Source of the DNA: Agathobaculum sp. NTUH-O15-33 | GTDB lineage: Bacteria > Bacillota > Clostridia > Oscillospirales > Butyricicoccaceae | Direction of reading: 5' to 3' | Assembly: GCF_033193315.1 (NCBI RefSeq) | Contig: NZ_CP136187.1 | Coordinates: 2,197,501-2,261,500 of the forward strand | DNA length: 64,000 nucleotides | Shown: in pieces, positions 33,946 to 45,652 of the stretch | Position numbering within the stretch: the stretch's first letter is position 1 | Layout: every line of letters begins with the position of its first letter | Notes under the pieces: generated by a model | What the model was told of the DNA's origin: nothing | The model's database searches: none | What the model saw: only the letters and a program-made list of their open reading frames with translations | Position numbers and translations under genes: made by a program

Positions 33946-34188
33946 TTACAAAAGCTCGCGGTAAAGCGCGGCGGCGTCCGCCTTAAGGGCGTGCTCGGCA
34001 ATATCGAGCACCTCTACCTTCAGCGTACGCTGGCCGAAAGCGATCTCGATGATATCGCCCACTTTTACCTGATAGGAGGCTTTGGCCGGCTTATCGTTCA
34101 CCGTGATGCGCGCGGCGTCGCAGGCGTCGTTCGCGACCGTGCGCCGTTTGATCAGACGGGATACCTTTAGGTATTTATCCAGTCTCAC
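33946..34188 (-). CDS. rqcP: S4 domain ribosome-associated quality control protein RqcP (YabO)
   Basis: The 80-residue protein is a single S4 RNA-binding domain (MRLDKYLKVSRLIKRRTVAN). RqcP/YabO binds the 50S subunit and helps RqcH add alanine tails to stalled peptides. It starts at a GTG (34188) that overlaps the hup stop as GTGA. Confidence 0.92.
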   Translation of the reverse strand: MRLDKYLKVSRLIKRRTVANDACDAARITVNDKPAKASYQVKVGDIIEIAFGQRTLKVEVLDIAEHALKADAAALYRELL

Positions 34189-34463
34189 TGTTCGTTCAGC
34201 TTGTCCTTCAGAGCCTTGCCGGGCTTGAATACGGGCATGGTAGCAGCGGCAATCTCAATGGCTTCGCCGGTGCGGGGATTATGGCCCGTGCGCGCGGCGC
34301 GCTCCTTGGTTTCAAATGTGCCGAAGCCGCTGATCTGCAGCTTGTCGTTCTGCGCCAGTACGTCGCCCAGCGCGGCAAACACAACGTCTATCACCTTTTC
34401 AGTATCCTTCTTAGAAAGCTCGGCCTGCTCCGCTACCATCGTCACGAAATCGCTTTTTTTCAT
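34185..34463 (-). CDS. hup: DNA-binding protein HU
   Basis: The 92-residue nucleoid protein has the HU pattern, including FGTFETKERAARTGHNPRTGEAI with the DNA-inserting proline of the beta arm. The ATG at 34463 follows GGAGG. It lies between mazG and rqcP, an insertion common in clostridial versions of this cluster. Confidence 0.96.
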   Translation of the reverse strand: MKKSDFVTMVAEQAELSKKDTEKVIDVVFAALGDVLAQNDKLQISGFGTFETKERAARTGHNPRTGEAIEIAAATMPVFKPGKALKDKLNEQ

Positions 34464-34476
34464 TTTGTTACCTCCG

Positions 34477-35269
34477 TTATACCTTTTCTTTCGATTTATT
34501 CCAAAGCGTGTCCAGCTCGTCCTCCGACAAATCAGACAGCACCTTGTCCTGATCAAACGCGGTCTGCTCCACTCGGGCAAACCGGGCGACAAACTTATCC
34601 GTCGCCTTTTCCAGCGCGCGTTCCGGGTCTACCTTTGCAAACCGCGCCACATTGACCGCCGCGAACAGCAGGTCGCCGATCTCCTCTTCCACATCGCCGC
34701 TGCCGGCAAACGCGTCGTTCACCTCGCGCAGCTCCTCGGTCACCTTATCGGCCGCGCCAGAAACATCCTTCCAGTCAAAACCGGCCTTAGAAGCCTTTTT
34801 CTGTACCTTTTCAGCGCGGATCAGCGCAGGCAGGCTGCGCGCCACGCTGGAAAGCGCGTCGGTCACGGTCTCCTGCTTTTTTTTCCTTGCGCTTGAGATC
34901 GTCCCAGTTGTTTAGTATCTCAGCCGAGGAGGCGACCACGGTGTCGGCAAAAATGTGGGGATGGCGGTAAATCAGCTTCTTGCACACGCCGTCCGCCACG
35001 TCGCCGATATCGAAAACACCCTTTTCCCGCTCCATTTCGGTATGGAACACCACCTGCAACAGCACGTCGCCCAGTTCTTCTTTGAGATGCTCGGCGTCCT
35101 CTTCATCGATGGCCTCGCACACCTCGTACGTCTCCTCGATAAAGTTGCGGCGGATGCTGTGGTGATCCTGCTCCCGGTCCCACATGCAGCCGTCCGGCGC
35201 GCGCAGAATCTCGATAATACGAAGCAGGTCGTCAAATGTATATTGCTCTTTTTGCTTAAAATCTACCAT
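34477..35269 (-). pseudogene. mazG: Nucleoside triphosphate pyrophosphohydrolase MazG, split by a +1 frameshift
   Basis: MazG hydrolyses NTPs to NMPs and pyrophosphate. The N-terminal domain (from ATG 35269: RNFIEETYEVCEAID and EELGDVLLQVVFHTEMEREKG) and the C-terminal domain (VTEELREVNDAF and EEIGDLLFAAVNVAR) are in different frames. They meet at an A8 run (T8 at 34877-34884, plus strand). Removing one A gives LKRKEKKQETVTDALSSV and a protein of about 263 residues, the family length. An A8 run is also a place where RNA polymerase can slip, so some full-length product might be made even if the DNA is correct. Confidence 0.9.
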
Positions 35270-35294
35270 ACTTTTTTCTCTTTCTTGTTCGCGC

Positions 35295-36932
35295 CTATTT
35301 CAGGCGCAGCAAATTTGCTATTTTTTCGCCCTTTGGCAAAAGCAGCACGTCCTCGCGCTCGACCGCGTGCAAAAGCAGCAGCAGCACGCCGTATACCAAC
35401 ACGGCAACCATAATGGAAACGAGCGTGACCAGCTTATCGACAACCGACCCCGGCGCGGCGGCCAGCGCACGCGACAACAGCGTGAAGCAGATCATGCTTG
35501 ACGCGCCCATGCCGATTGTCGCGGCTATTGGCCGCACGACCGTTCTGCCGAATGGCGGCAGGCCGTGCGACAGGCGGCCGATCTGCACCAGATTGATCAG
35601 CGCGATCACCCAGTAGCACAGCGTGGTGCTGACAGGCGCGCCCGCGATCTGCAGCCGCGGATCGGCTACCATCACATAATCACCGCAAATTTTGATCAGC
35701 GCGCCGATAAACATGGAGATCAGCGGCAGATCGACCCGGCCAAACGCCTGCAGGATCGCGTTGGTGATGGCCACCAGCGCGACGGCCGGCACGGCAAAGC
35801 CGAGGATCTGCAGCAGCTGACCGCCCAGCACGGTGTCCTTGGAATAAACCAACCGCACGATCTGCTGACCGAACAGCAGAAAACCCGCGCCGGCAGGCAG
35901 GGTAATCAGCAGCGTCAGCCGAAATGCGGTGGACATGGTCTTGGATACCTTGGTAAAATTCTGCATCGCGCGCGCGCCCGCGATCACGGGCAGCACGCTC
36001 ACCGAGATCGCGGTAATCAGCGTTTGCGGCAAATTAAAAAAGTTGACCGCATACCCCGTGTACACGCCGTAGATCGCCATCGCCTGATCCGAGGTCATTG
36101 CGATCGCGGGCGACTGCAGCCGCGCGGAGATGAGCGCCATATCGATCAAGTCGGTCAGGCTCATCACGGCCGAGGTGATGGTAATGGGAATGGACAGCGA
36201 CAAGAGCTGCCCGCAAAGCTGGCTGAACGGACGCACGGCGTTGTTCAGGCCGTGGCTGAGGACAGAGGCTTGTTTTCTGGTCAGCGCCGCCCGGACCACC
36301 ATATAGAACGCCGCGGCGACCTCGCCGATCGTGACGCCCAAAACCGCCATCGCCGCGACATGCGGCGCATCGTATCCCTGTCCGACCGCATAATAGGTCA
36401 GCCCAAGGCCGACGAACATTTTGCCGAGCGCCTCGATGACCTGCGAAACAGCGGTAGGCACCATATTGGCGCGTCCCTGATAGTAGCCGCGGAACACGGA
36501 TAGGATGCACACCATCAAAACACTGGGCGCGATCGCCATAACGGCAAAGCGCGCGTCCGCGGATTTGATCAGGTCGGAAAAGACGCCCGCGCCCGCGTAA
36601 AGCGCCACCGAACAGACCGCGCCAAACGGAATAAAGATGACCGCCGCCACCTTGACAATGCGGCGCACCTCGTGTTCGCGGCCGCCCGCGGTGGCTTCGG
36701 CCACCATTTTGGAAAGCGCCGCGGGCAGGCCGACCGTGGATATGACCAGCATGGTCATATAAATGCGGTAGGCTGCCGTGAACAGGCCAAACGCCGGATT
36801 ATCCTTGCCGCCGATCAGATTGACGAGCGGGATCTGGAAAACCGCGCCGATCACCTTGACGATCAGGCTTGCAACGACCAGAATCGCCGCGCCTTCGATA
36901 AAGTTCTGTTTTTTACGCTGCAAACGATACAC
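35295..36932 (-). CDS. spoVB: SpoVB/YabM family flippase-like membrane protein
   Basis: The 545-residue protein is a 14-helix MOP superfamily member like SpoVB and YabM, which are thought to flip lipid-linked cell-wall precursors. It starts with RKKQNFIEGAAILVVASLIVK and includes FRGYYQGRANMVPTAVSQVIE, typical of this family. Position before mazG matches yabM in Bacillus. The start is GTG 36932 or TTG 36923; the ribosome binding site AAAGGGC lies close to both. Confidence 0.85.
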   Translation of the reverse strand: MYRLQRKKQNFIEGAAILVVASLIVKVIGAVFQIPLVNLIGGKDNPAFGLFTAAYRIYMTMLVISTVGLPAALSKMVAEATAGGREHEVRRIVKVAAVIFIPFGAVCSVALYAGAGVFSDLIKSADARFAVMAIAPSVLMVCILSVFRGYYQGRANMVPTAVSQVIEALGKMFVGLGLTYYAVGQGYDAPHVAAMAVLGVTIGEVAAAFYMVVRAALTRKQASVLSHGLNNAVRPFSQLCGQLLSLSIPITITSAVMSLTDLIDMALISARLQSPAIAMTSDQAMAIYGVYTGYAVNFFNLPQTLITAISVSVLPVIAGARAMQNFTKVSKTMSTAFRLTLLITLPAGAGFLLFGQQIVRLVYSKDTVLGGQLLQILGFAVPAVALVAITNAILQAFGRVDLPLISMFIGALIKICGDYVMVADPRLQIAGAPVSTTLCYWVIALINLVQIGRLSHGLPPFGRTVVRPIAATIGMGASSMICFTLLSRALAAAPGSVVDKLVTLVSIMVAVLVYGVLLLLLHAVEREDVLLLPKGEKIANLLRLK

Positions 36933-36991
36933 GCCCTTTATGCAAATTCTTTTTCTTTAACCGTATGCCGGGCGTGACGGAATATGCGCTA

Positions 36992-37384
36992 TTAAAGCGC
37001 CTTACCACAACCGGGACAAAAGGAATCCTCCCGGCTGCATTGCTTGCCGCAGCCGGGGCAGGTCACAAACGACCGCATGCCGGCCAGTTCCTCACGGAGC
37101 GCCGCAACCTTTGCTTGCTTTTCATCCAGCCGGTCGATGCGTTCGTCCATTTCATCGCTCGCGGCCTCGATCCCGCGGCGCACATCGTACACCATCCGGC
37201 CAATCTCCTTGTAGAGGACCTCGCATTCGGTATTCAAATCGAAAATTTGCAGGTTGATCCTCGTTGCCGAAGCCAGCTCGCCGGCTTTTTTACCGGCGAC
37301 GTCCGCCGCGCGGCCGGCAGCCTGCCCCGTCCTCGTGGCAACTACCCTGATTTTGTCCAGCAGCGTCTGCACTTTCGCATCCAT
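36992..37384 (-). CDS. Zinc-ribbon protein with coiled coil
   Basis: The 130-residue protein has an Ala/Lys-rich helical N-terminus, a central coiled coil (about 50-100) and a C-terminal zinc ribbon of the pattern CPGCGKQ-CPGCGKAL (four cysteines, about 109-127). Such proteins are widespread in Clostridia without known role. ATG follows AAGGAGAGG. It is 59 bases before the spoVB-like start and may be cotranscribed with it. Confidence 0.8.
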   Translation of the reverse strand: MDAKVQTLLDKIRVVATRTGQAAGRAADVAGKKAGELASATRINLQIFDLNTECEVLYKEIGRMVYDVRRGIEAASDEMDERIDRLDEKQAKVAALREELAGMRSFVTCPGCGKQCSREDSFCPGCGKAL

Positions 37385-37499
37385 TGCGATCCTCTCCTTC
37401 CGGCGGGCGGCGGGCCGCCCGGTATATTGGCGTTTTTCTGATGTGTTGAAAGCCGAGTATCGATCATTTAAAATGTTAAAAAATCGTCATTTTAAGTGA

Positions 37500-37543
37500 T
37501 TGTGCGGCATTATTCCGCACAAATAAACCACTTTACGGTTTAT
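37500..37543. repeat. Two small inverted repeats in the AT-rich 225-bp gap
   Basis: GTGCGG pairs with CCGCAC, and AATAAACC pairs with GGTTTATT. They lie between the udk-like stop and the zinc-ribbon gene. They may be weak terminators or operator-like sites; no other signal was seen in 37385-37609. Confidence 0.35.
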
Positions 37544-37609
37544 TCAGTAGACATTATTATAAACCTACGATATCCAAAAAGCAAGATATAATGCGGTTTT
37601 GCTCATTTT

Positions 37610-38533
37610 TCAGCCGATAAATTCATGCAAAACCGAGTCCTCCGGGATAACTTTTTTATAGTCGATCGGCGCGATTCTGTCCAAAACCTTATAGATCGGG
37701 TACAGATCAGCCGCTTCAAGTTCGTTTTCCCGGTTTTTCAGCTCGTCGCTCAAATACTGCATGAAAATGCATAGTTCGTATGGCAAAAAGGTGTCGATGG
37801 TCAGATTGGCCTGCCCCCGATAGGGGGCGATATAAAGCGTTTCGCCGCGCCGTACGGAGTTCCATTGGTGCAGCGTTTCCGCGACCGGCGAGGAGCGGAA
37901 CAGGCTGTCCCGCATGGCGCGGCGCAAAAAGCGCAGCATATACGGTTCCAGCCTAGGACCTTCGCGCGGCACGACCGTGGACGCCACTGAGAGATACACG
38001 CTTGTCGCGGCATGCGCCAGATCGCCCATAATGACCGGATTAAACGAATGGATACCCTCGATCAGCGCGACCTCGTCGGATGCGAGGCTTAGCGTGCGGT
38101 CGTTCGGGATCGAGGTGCGCGTCTCGAACTCAAACCGGGGAATGGAGATCTCCTCGCCCGCGATCAGCTGCGCCAAATGCTTGCTGAGCAGCGGCAGGTT
38201 CATGCACTCCGGCGATTCAAGATCGGGCACATTATTTTCCGTATCACGCGGCACCTCATAGGTGCCGATCGTGCGGTAATAATCATCCATGGAAATGGTC
38301 TCCGCGTGGATGCCCAGCTTTAACAGCGCGCGGCCCAAGCGATCGTTGGTGGTCGTTTTGCCGCTGGAGGACGGGCCGTTGATTAAAACGATCGGCTTTT
38401 GCTTAATGTTTTTGGCGATCTCATTCGCCGCGCGTGAAACGCGCTCGCGGTAATAGGTCTCGCAGTCCATGACAAAATCCGCGGCGTCATACCGCGCGCG
38501 GTGGTTGATATAATTGACGGTGAATTCAGCCAT
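37610..38533 (-). CDS. Uridine kinase-like nucleoside kinase
   Basis: The 307-residue protein has a P-loop GPSSSGKTT (53-61) and the phosphoribulokinase/uridine kinase layout (SMDDYYR, EGIHSFNP). It is longer than canonical Udk at the N-terminus, as in a clostridial group that often has a threonyl-tRNA-synthetase-like front domain; here only about 45 residues precede the P-loop. Substrate uridine/cytidine is plausible. GAGGAGG precedes the ATG; hemZ lies 21 bases upstream. Confidence 0.85.
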   Translation of the reverse strand: MAEFTVNYINHRARYDAADFVMDCETYYRERVSRAANEIAKNIKQKPIVLINGPSSSGKTTTNDRLGRALLKLGIHAETISMDDYYRTIGTYEVPRDTENNVPDLESPECMNLPLLSKHLAQLIAGEEISIPRFEFETRTSIPNDRTLSLASDEVALIEGIHSFNPVIMGDLAHAATSVYLSVASTVVPREGPRLEPYMLRFLRRAMRDSLFRSSPVAETLHQWNSVRRGETLYIAPYRGQANLTIDTFLPYELCIFMQYLSDELKNRENELEAADLYPIYKVLDRIAPIDYKKVIPEDSVLHEFIG

Positions 38534-38554
38534 TTGAGTGGCCTCCTCTCTGAT

Positions 38555-40021
38555 TCAGACGCCGAGCCGCAGCAGTTTTCGCTTGCCGGCCGAAAGCCGG
38601 CCGGCCGCGCCGATATACTCCTGCGGATACTTTGGGTTATTCGTGCGTTCGATCCAGCCTGTGTCGCGCTCGACGCGCTTGGACACGCCGCCCGCACCCA
38701 GAGACAAGATCGTTTGCAGCTCTTCCATCATCGCAACATTATAGAAGCACTCGGTTCCCGGCTTGCACCAGCCTACGTTTTCAAACCCTCCGGCCGAAAA
38801 CTTCTGGCGGTACAGGTAGTATGGCCCGTATCCCGCCGCGCCAAGCGCCGTTTCCGCAAGATCGAGCATTTCCCCCACCTTACGCCGCTCGGCGGCGTTC
38901 GCCGCCTTATCGGACAGGTCCGCGCCCCGCTTGATGGCCAGCGTATGCACCGTAATATTCTCCGGCGCAAGTCCGATGAGCGTATGAACAGACCGACCGA
39001 AGGATTCGGGCGTATCGCCGGTAAGACCGGCGATCAGATCCATATTAATCTCTCGGAACCCTGCCTGCCGCGCCTCTTCATAAGTGCGCAGCACATCTGT
39101 TGCCGTGTGGCGCCGTCCGATCTGCCGCAGCACCTCGTCCTCCATGCTTTGCGGGTTGATGCTCACACGGGTGACGCCCGCGGTTTTCAGCGCCGCGAGC
39201 TTTTCCGGCGTGATCGTATCCGGCCGCCCGGCTTCTACAGTATATTCACGAAGGAACGAGAAATCGAACGCTTCTGCAAGCCGCGCGGTCAATCGCTTTA
39301 GCTGCTCCGCCGTGAGCGTGGTCGGCGTGCCGCCGCCGATATAAATACTCTGTACCCGCTTGCCCGCCTCGCGTACCATAGCGCCGGTCTCTTCGATCTC
39401 GCGGCACAGCGCGTCCAGATAGGGCTCGATCAAGTGGCCGGACTGCGCGGTCGCCGCCGATACGAACGAGCAGTAATAGCAGCGGGACGGGCAGAACGGA
39501 ATGCCGACATAGAGCGAAATATCATCCGGCCCGATCTCATTGCCAAAGAAGAGAGCGGTTTCCGCCGCGCGGATCGTGAGCGAAACACGCTTTTGAGAAA
39601 CGAAAAAATGCCCGCGCAGGGCCTCGGCCGTCTCGGCGCGGCTTTTGCCGCGTTCGATCAGGCCCCTCGCGAGCTTGGCCGGGCGCACGCCGGTAAGGCT
39701 CCCCCAAACGGGCGCCTCCGGCAGGCCGGGCGCGATGGCTTCGTATAAGGTGGTTTTGATCAGTTCGGTCACCGTGCGCTTGCGCGCCAGTTCGTCCATC
39801 CCGTCAATGGCCGCGTCGCGCTCGCACCGCAGACAACGCCCGTCCACCACGGCTTCCGCCAAGGCATACGCGCGGCCATCCTGCTCGCGCAGCATGGAGA
39901 GACAGCGGTCGCCCGTTTCCGGCAGTTTTTCCGCGCGGGTGAGCACAGCGGCCGGCAGCAGGTGCAGCAGCATTTCTTCGACCGCGTGCTTCATCTCATG
40001 TCCGATCAGAACGTAGGTCAT
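38555..40021 (-). CDS. hemZ: Radical SAM coproporphyrinogen dehydrogenase HemZ family
   Basis: The 488-residue radical SAM protein has CxxxCxxC at Cys177, Cys181, Cys184 (FCPSRCYYC) and the HemN/HemZ-type IYIGGGTPTTL. HemZ-like proteins are annotated for anaerobic coproporphyrinogen oxidation, but many clostridial members may be heme chaperones or act on other substrates. Conserved order relA-dtd-MBL-hemZ supports orthology. Its ATG overlaps the MBL stop as ATGA. Confidence 0.88.
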   Translation of the reverse strand: MTYVLIGHEMKHAVEEMLLHLLPAAVLTRAEKLPETGDRCLSMLREQDGRAYALAEAVVDGRCLRCERDAAIDGMDELARKRTVTELIKTTLYEAIAPGLPEAPVWGSLTGVRPAKLARGLIERGKSRAETAEALRGHFFVSQKRVSLTIRAAETALFFGNEIGPDDISLYVGIPFCPSRCYYCSFVSAATAQSGHLIEPYLDALCREIEETGAMVREAGKRVQSIYIGGGTPTTLTAEQLKRLTARLAEAFDFSFLREYTVEAGRPDTITPEKLAALKTAGVTRVSINPQSMEDEVLRQIGRRHTATDVLRTYEEARQAGFREINMDLIAGLTGDTPESFGRSVHTLIGLAPENITVHTLAIKRGADLSDKAANAAERRKVGEMLDLAETALGAAGYGPYYLYRQKFSAGGFENVGWCKPGTECFYNVAMMEELQTILSLGAGGVSKRVERDTGWIERTNNPKYPQEYIGAAGRLSAGKRKLLRLGV

Positions 40022-40650
40022 TTCCCGATCGCCTGCTTCATATAGGGATTGCGCGCGCGCTCCTCCGCAAGGGTCGACAGGCCTTCGTGGCCGGGCAGCA
40101 CCTGATAGTCGCCCTCCAGCTCATAAAGCCGCCGCAGCGACCGGAGCATCTGCGAAAAGTCGCCGCCCTCCAGATCGCAACGCCCGCACTCGTGACGAAA
40201 CAGCGTATCGCCGGTAAACAGGCAATCCCCTATGCGGATCACGGATGAACCGGGCGTGTGGCCCGGCGTATTCATATATGCCGCCGTAAGCGAACCAAAG
40301 GTGACGGTCGTCCCCTCGGACGCGAGGATATCGGGTACGTCCTCGACATACGAGCGGACAAAGGGACGGAATTCTCCCATCGCTTCCTTTTTCAGCAACC
40401 ACGTATCCGCTTCGGGCACGACATATTTTGCGCCGGTCTGCTGCAAAATCTCATGCGCCGCAAGGATATGATCAAAATGCGCATGCGTGAGCAGCACGTA
40501 CCGAATGTGCAGACCTTCCTTATCCGCCGCAGCTAAAATAGACGGCGCGCTGTCGCCGGGATCAATCACCGCGGCGTCCAAGCTCTGTTCGTCATATACG
40601 ATATAACAGTTCGTCGCGACCGGGCCGACACAAAACTGAAGAATTTTCAT
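40018..40650 (-). CDS. MBL-fold metallohydrolase, glyoxalase II-like
   Basis: The 210-residue protein has the metallo-beta-lactamase motif THAHFDH (55-61) and further metal ligands in NTPGHTPGS, FTGDTLF and LPGHE. It resembles YqgX/GloB-like hydrolases of thioesters. It sits in the relA-hemZ cluster, translationally coupled to hemZ. Confidence 0.9.
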   Translation of the reverse strand: MKILQFCVGPVATNCYIVYDEQSLDAAVIDPGDSAPSILAAADKEGLHIRYVLLTHAHFDHILAAHEILQQTGAKYVVPEADTWLLKKEAMGEFRPFVRSYVEDVPDILASEGTTVTFGSLTAAYMNTPGHTPGSSVIRIGDCLFTGDTLFRHECGRCDLEGGDFSQMLRSLRRLYELEGDYQVLPGHEGLSTLAEERARNPYMKQAIGK

Positions 40651-40670
40651 AAAAACAACCTTCCTTTTTT

Positions 40671-40752
40671 AATTAGTAATTAGGAATTAGGAGTTAGGAA
40701 TTATTTTACTTCCGCTTTCCATTACTAATTACTAACTCCTAATTCCTAACTA
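40671..40752. repeat. TTAGGAA heptad repeat and inverted copy, 3' side of dtd
   Basis: Tandem heptads (TTAGGAA, TTAGGAG, TTAGGAA) fill the left arm and their inverted copy fills the right arm. The 18-bp core TTAGGAATTAGGAGTTAG (40680-40697) pairs perfectly with 40732-40749. The dtd stop codon lies inside the right arm. A relative occurs on the other side of dtd. Confidence 0.85.
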
Positions 40753-41204
40753 TTTCCGCGCATTTGCGCGGTATCCATGATGAGTGTGACGGGGCCGTCG
40801 TTTACAAGGCTTACCGCCATATCCGCGCCAAACCTGCCGGTCGCGACCGGCAAGCCGGACGCGCGGCAGCGCGCGACGAACGCCTCATACAGCGGGATCG
40901 CGGTATCGGGCCGCGCCGCGCCGGTGAAGCTGGGCCGGTTGCCTTTTTTGCAGTCGCCGTAAAGCGTGAACTGCGAAACGATCAGCAAACCGCCGCCAAT
41001 ATCGGCCAGCGACAGATTCATCTTATCGTTTTCATCGGTGAACACACGTAGCTTTATCGTCTTATCCGCGAGATAGTGCGCGTCTTCCACCGTGTCCCCC
41101 TCGGTCACGCCCAGCAGGACCAAAAACCCCTGCCCGATCTTGCCGCAAACCGCCCCGCCGATCGAAACCGACGCTTTTTCAACCCTTTGAATCACAGCAC
41201 GCAT
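40746..41204 (-). CDS. dtd: D-aminoacyl-tRNA deacylase
   Basis: The 152-residue enzyme releases D-amino acids from mischarged tRNA. The active-site blocks SQFTLYGDC and NDGPVT are intact. The start MRAVIQRV at 41204 (AAGGA upstream) matches the family; an ATG 9 bases earlier is possible. The gene lies in the usual place after relA but is flanked on both sides by TTAGGAA-type repeats, and its stop codon is inside one of them. Confidence 0.93.
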   Translation of the reverse strand: MRAVIQRVEKASVSIGGAVCGKIGQGFLVLLGVTEGDTVEDAHYLADKTIKLRVFTDENDKMNLSLADIGGGLLIVSQFTLYGDCKKGNRPSFTGAARPDTAIPLYEAFVARCRASGLPVATGRFGADMAVSLVNDGPVTLIMDTAQMRGNS

Positions 41205-41221
41205 TTTCTTCATCCTTCATT

Positions 41222-41331
41222 GAGTTAGGAATTAGCAGTTGAATGTATCGGCCAAAGGCCGATATTTTGAATAACCGCGCTATGCGCGGCACCACAATTC
41301 CTAATTACGAATTCCTAACTCCTAATTAACA
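41222..41331. repeat. TTAGGAA-type repeat with internal hairpins, 5' side of dtd
   Basis: A left arm with GTTAGGAATTAG (41224-41235) and a right arm with AATTCCTAA and CCTAACTCCTAATT (41296-41328) enclose two perfect small hairpins, TATCGGCC/GGCCGATA (41246-41264) and CCGCGC/GCGCGG (41275-41289). It fills nearly the whole relA-dtd gap. Confidence 0.8.
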
Positions 41332-41335
41332 AATG

Positions 41336-43522
<2,187 letters not shown>

Positions 43523-43545
43523 AAGTTTCTCCCCCATTTCGAGGC

Positions 43546-45618
43546 TCAACCGGCCATACTCTGCAACGTGGCGAGCACAACCGAACCGGAAATATCCGCT
43601 TTGCCTTCATACGGTTTGAGGGTGATATTGATCAAACCCTCTTTAAAATGATAGCTGATCAGCTGCGATTCGGAGAATACATCAAGGCAGACCAGCAGCT
43701 TGCCGATGTTGATATCGCGGCGGCTTTCCCACGCGATGCGGCGGGACAGCGCGCCGTCCGGAACGGACAGGCGGCCGTCCTCCGCGCGGCAGGACACGTG
43801 CCGCCATACCGCGACCAGCTCGGCCCGGCTCGGCAGCAGCACGCGTGCTTCGGCCGCGGAGAGCGGCCCATCCTGCATATAGGTATTGTATAGATTCAAA
43901 AGCCTCTGGTCGGCCAGATGCTCGCATTCGCTCAGCTGTACGTCGCACAGGGTGAGCTGCACGGTGGCGCGGCCGCGAAACTCGTTCAGCTCCAAATGAA
44001 AAGCCGCGTCGACCGAATTGCCCTGCGCAAAGCCGCAGCCGCCCAGCCCGGTGCCGAACAGCATGGCGGAAAAGCGCTTGCCGTCCTTGGTCAGCGTCAC
44101 GCGCACATGGCGGTCGCTCGAAATGGGCGTGATATCCTCCACCGTCATGCCGCGCATGCAAAACACCGGCTCGGCGTTCTGCTGTCCAAACGGTTCAAGG
44201 AGCGACAGCCCCTTGATCGCCTGCTCGCTGATCCACGAGGGATCAACCTCGCAATCGATCTGCAGCTGCGGCTGCAGGTCCGCGATGGTGACGTGCTCGC
44301 CGGCGTACTCGCTCAGTCGCGCGCGCAGCTCTTCAATCTTTTCGCGGTCCACGGTCAGTCCGGCGGCCAGCTCATGCCCGCCGTAGCGGCGCAGCAGATC
44401 CTCGCAGGAGGACAGCGCGTCGAACAGGTTGAAGCCCTTGACCGAACGGCCCGAACCCTTGCCCGTATCGCCGTCCAGCGCGATCAGGATGACCGGGCAG
44501 CCGTAGCGGTCGCACAGGCGCGAACAGACGATGCCGATCACGCCATGGTGCCAGTTTTCGCCGGACAGCACGATCACGCGATCCTCCGCCGGGTTATATT
44601 CCTTGCGCAGACGGGTGAGCGCCTGCTCCAAAATGTGGTTTTCCTCACTCTGGCGTTTTTTATTCTGCTCGCACAGCTCGGCGGCCAGCGCCTGCGCGCG
44701 AACGGGGTCGTCCGTCAGGAACAATTCGGCGGCCAGCTCGGCCCGGCCCATACGCCCGGCGGCGTTGATTCGCGGCGCGAGCACAAAGCTGATCGTGGAC
44801 GAGGTAAGCCGCTTGGTTTTCATGCCCGACTCGCGCAGCAGCATTTCAAGACCCAGATTCTTGGTCCGCGCCATCCGTTCCAGCCCGGCCGCAACGATGA
44901 TGCGGTTTTCGCCCACAATGGGCATCACATCCGCCACGGTGCCGAGCGCGGCCAGATCGGCATAGCGCGCGAGCATTTCCTCCGCATCGCCTGATAGCGC
45001 GCTGATCAGCTTAAACGCCACGCCGACACCGGCCAGATGGCGAAACGGATACTCGCTCCCCGGCCGTTTATAATCGACGATCGCCTCCGCGTCGGGCAGC
45101 GCGTCGTGACACTCGTGGTGGTCGGTCACGACCACGCGCATGCCAAGGGCGCGGGCCGCGGCTATTTCGTCAAGCGCGGTAATGCCCGCGTCCACCGTGA
45201 TAATCAGGCGCGTGCCGTCCTGCCAAAGCTGCTCCAGCGCCGCGCGCGACAGGCCGTAGCCCTCGCTCAGGCGGTTTGGGATGTAATAAGCGCAGTCGGC
45301 TCCCACCGAGCGCAGATAATGGGTCAACATACAGGTGGCGGTAACGCCGTCCACATCGTAATCGCCGAACACCGTGATGCGTTCGCCCCGGCTCACCGCG
45401 TCGCGTATGGTCTCCACCGCCACCGCCATATCGGGCAGGGCGAACGGGTCGTTCAAACCTTTGGGGTCGCAGGATAAGTACGTCTCCGCCTGCGCGCAGG
45501 AGGTGACGCCGCGGGCGGCCAATACGGCGGCGGCCAGCGGAGGAAAACCGCCGTCGCGCTGCAGCGTGCGTACGCACGCCTCGTCAGGTGCGGCGATCAC
45601 CCATCGTTTTATTTTCAT
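43546..45618 (-). CDS. recJ: Single-stranded-DNA-specific exonuclease RecJ
   Basis: The 690-residue DHH exonuclease degrades single-stranded DNA 5' to 3' in recombination and mismatch repair. Metal ligands are in GDYDVDG (Asp86, Asp88, Asp90) and VVTDHHE; the DHHA1 domain has the usual GGHELAAGLT. The ATG at 45618 follows GAGGGAG. It heads recJ-relA and perhaps the whole cluster down to udk. Confidence 0.95.
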   Translation of the reverse strand: MKIKRWVIAAPDEACVRTLQRDGGFPPLAAAVLAARGVTSCAQAETYLSCDPKGLNDPFALPDMAVAVETIRDAVSRGERITVFGDYDVDGVTATCMLTHYLRSVGADCAYYIPNRLSEGYGLSRAALEQLWQDGTRLIITVDAGITALDEIAAARALGMRVVVTDHHECHDALPDAEAIVDYKRPGSEYPFRHLAGVGVAFKLISALSGDAEEMLARYADLAALGTVADVMPIVGENRIIVAAGLERMARTKNLGLEMLLRESGMKTKRLTSSTISFVLAPRINAAGRMGRAELAAELFLTDDPVRAQALAAELCEQNKKRQSEENHILEQALTRLRKEYNPAEDRVIVLSGENWHHGVIGIVCSRLCDRYGCPVILIALDGDTGKGSGRSVKGFNLFDALSSCEDLLRRYGGHELAAGLTVDREKIEELRARLSEYAGEHVTIADLQPQLQIDCEVDPSWISEQAIKGLSLLEPFGQQNAEPVFCMRGMTVEDITPISSDRHVRVTLTKDGKRFSAMLFGTGLGGCGFAQGNSVDAAFHLELNEFRGRATVQLTLCDVQLSECEHLADQRLLNLYNTYMQDGPLSAAEARVLLPSRAELVAVWRHVSCRAEDGRLSVPDGALSRRIAWESRRDINIGKLLVCLDVFSESQLISYHFKEGLINITLKPYEGKADISGSVVLATLQSMAG

Positions 45619-45652
45619 GGGAACTCCCTCATTTTTATTTTTAATTACAATT

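Noticed and set aside
40671..41331. TTAGGAA repeats as a CRISPR array
   Set aside because: The units are 7 bp, contiguous and partly inverted, with no spacers of constant size and no cas genes in the window.
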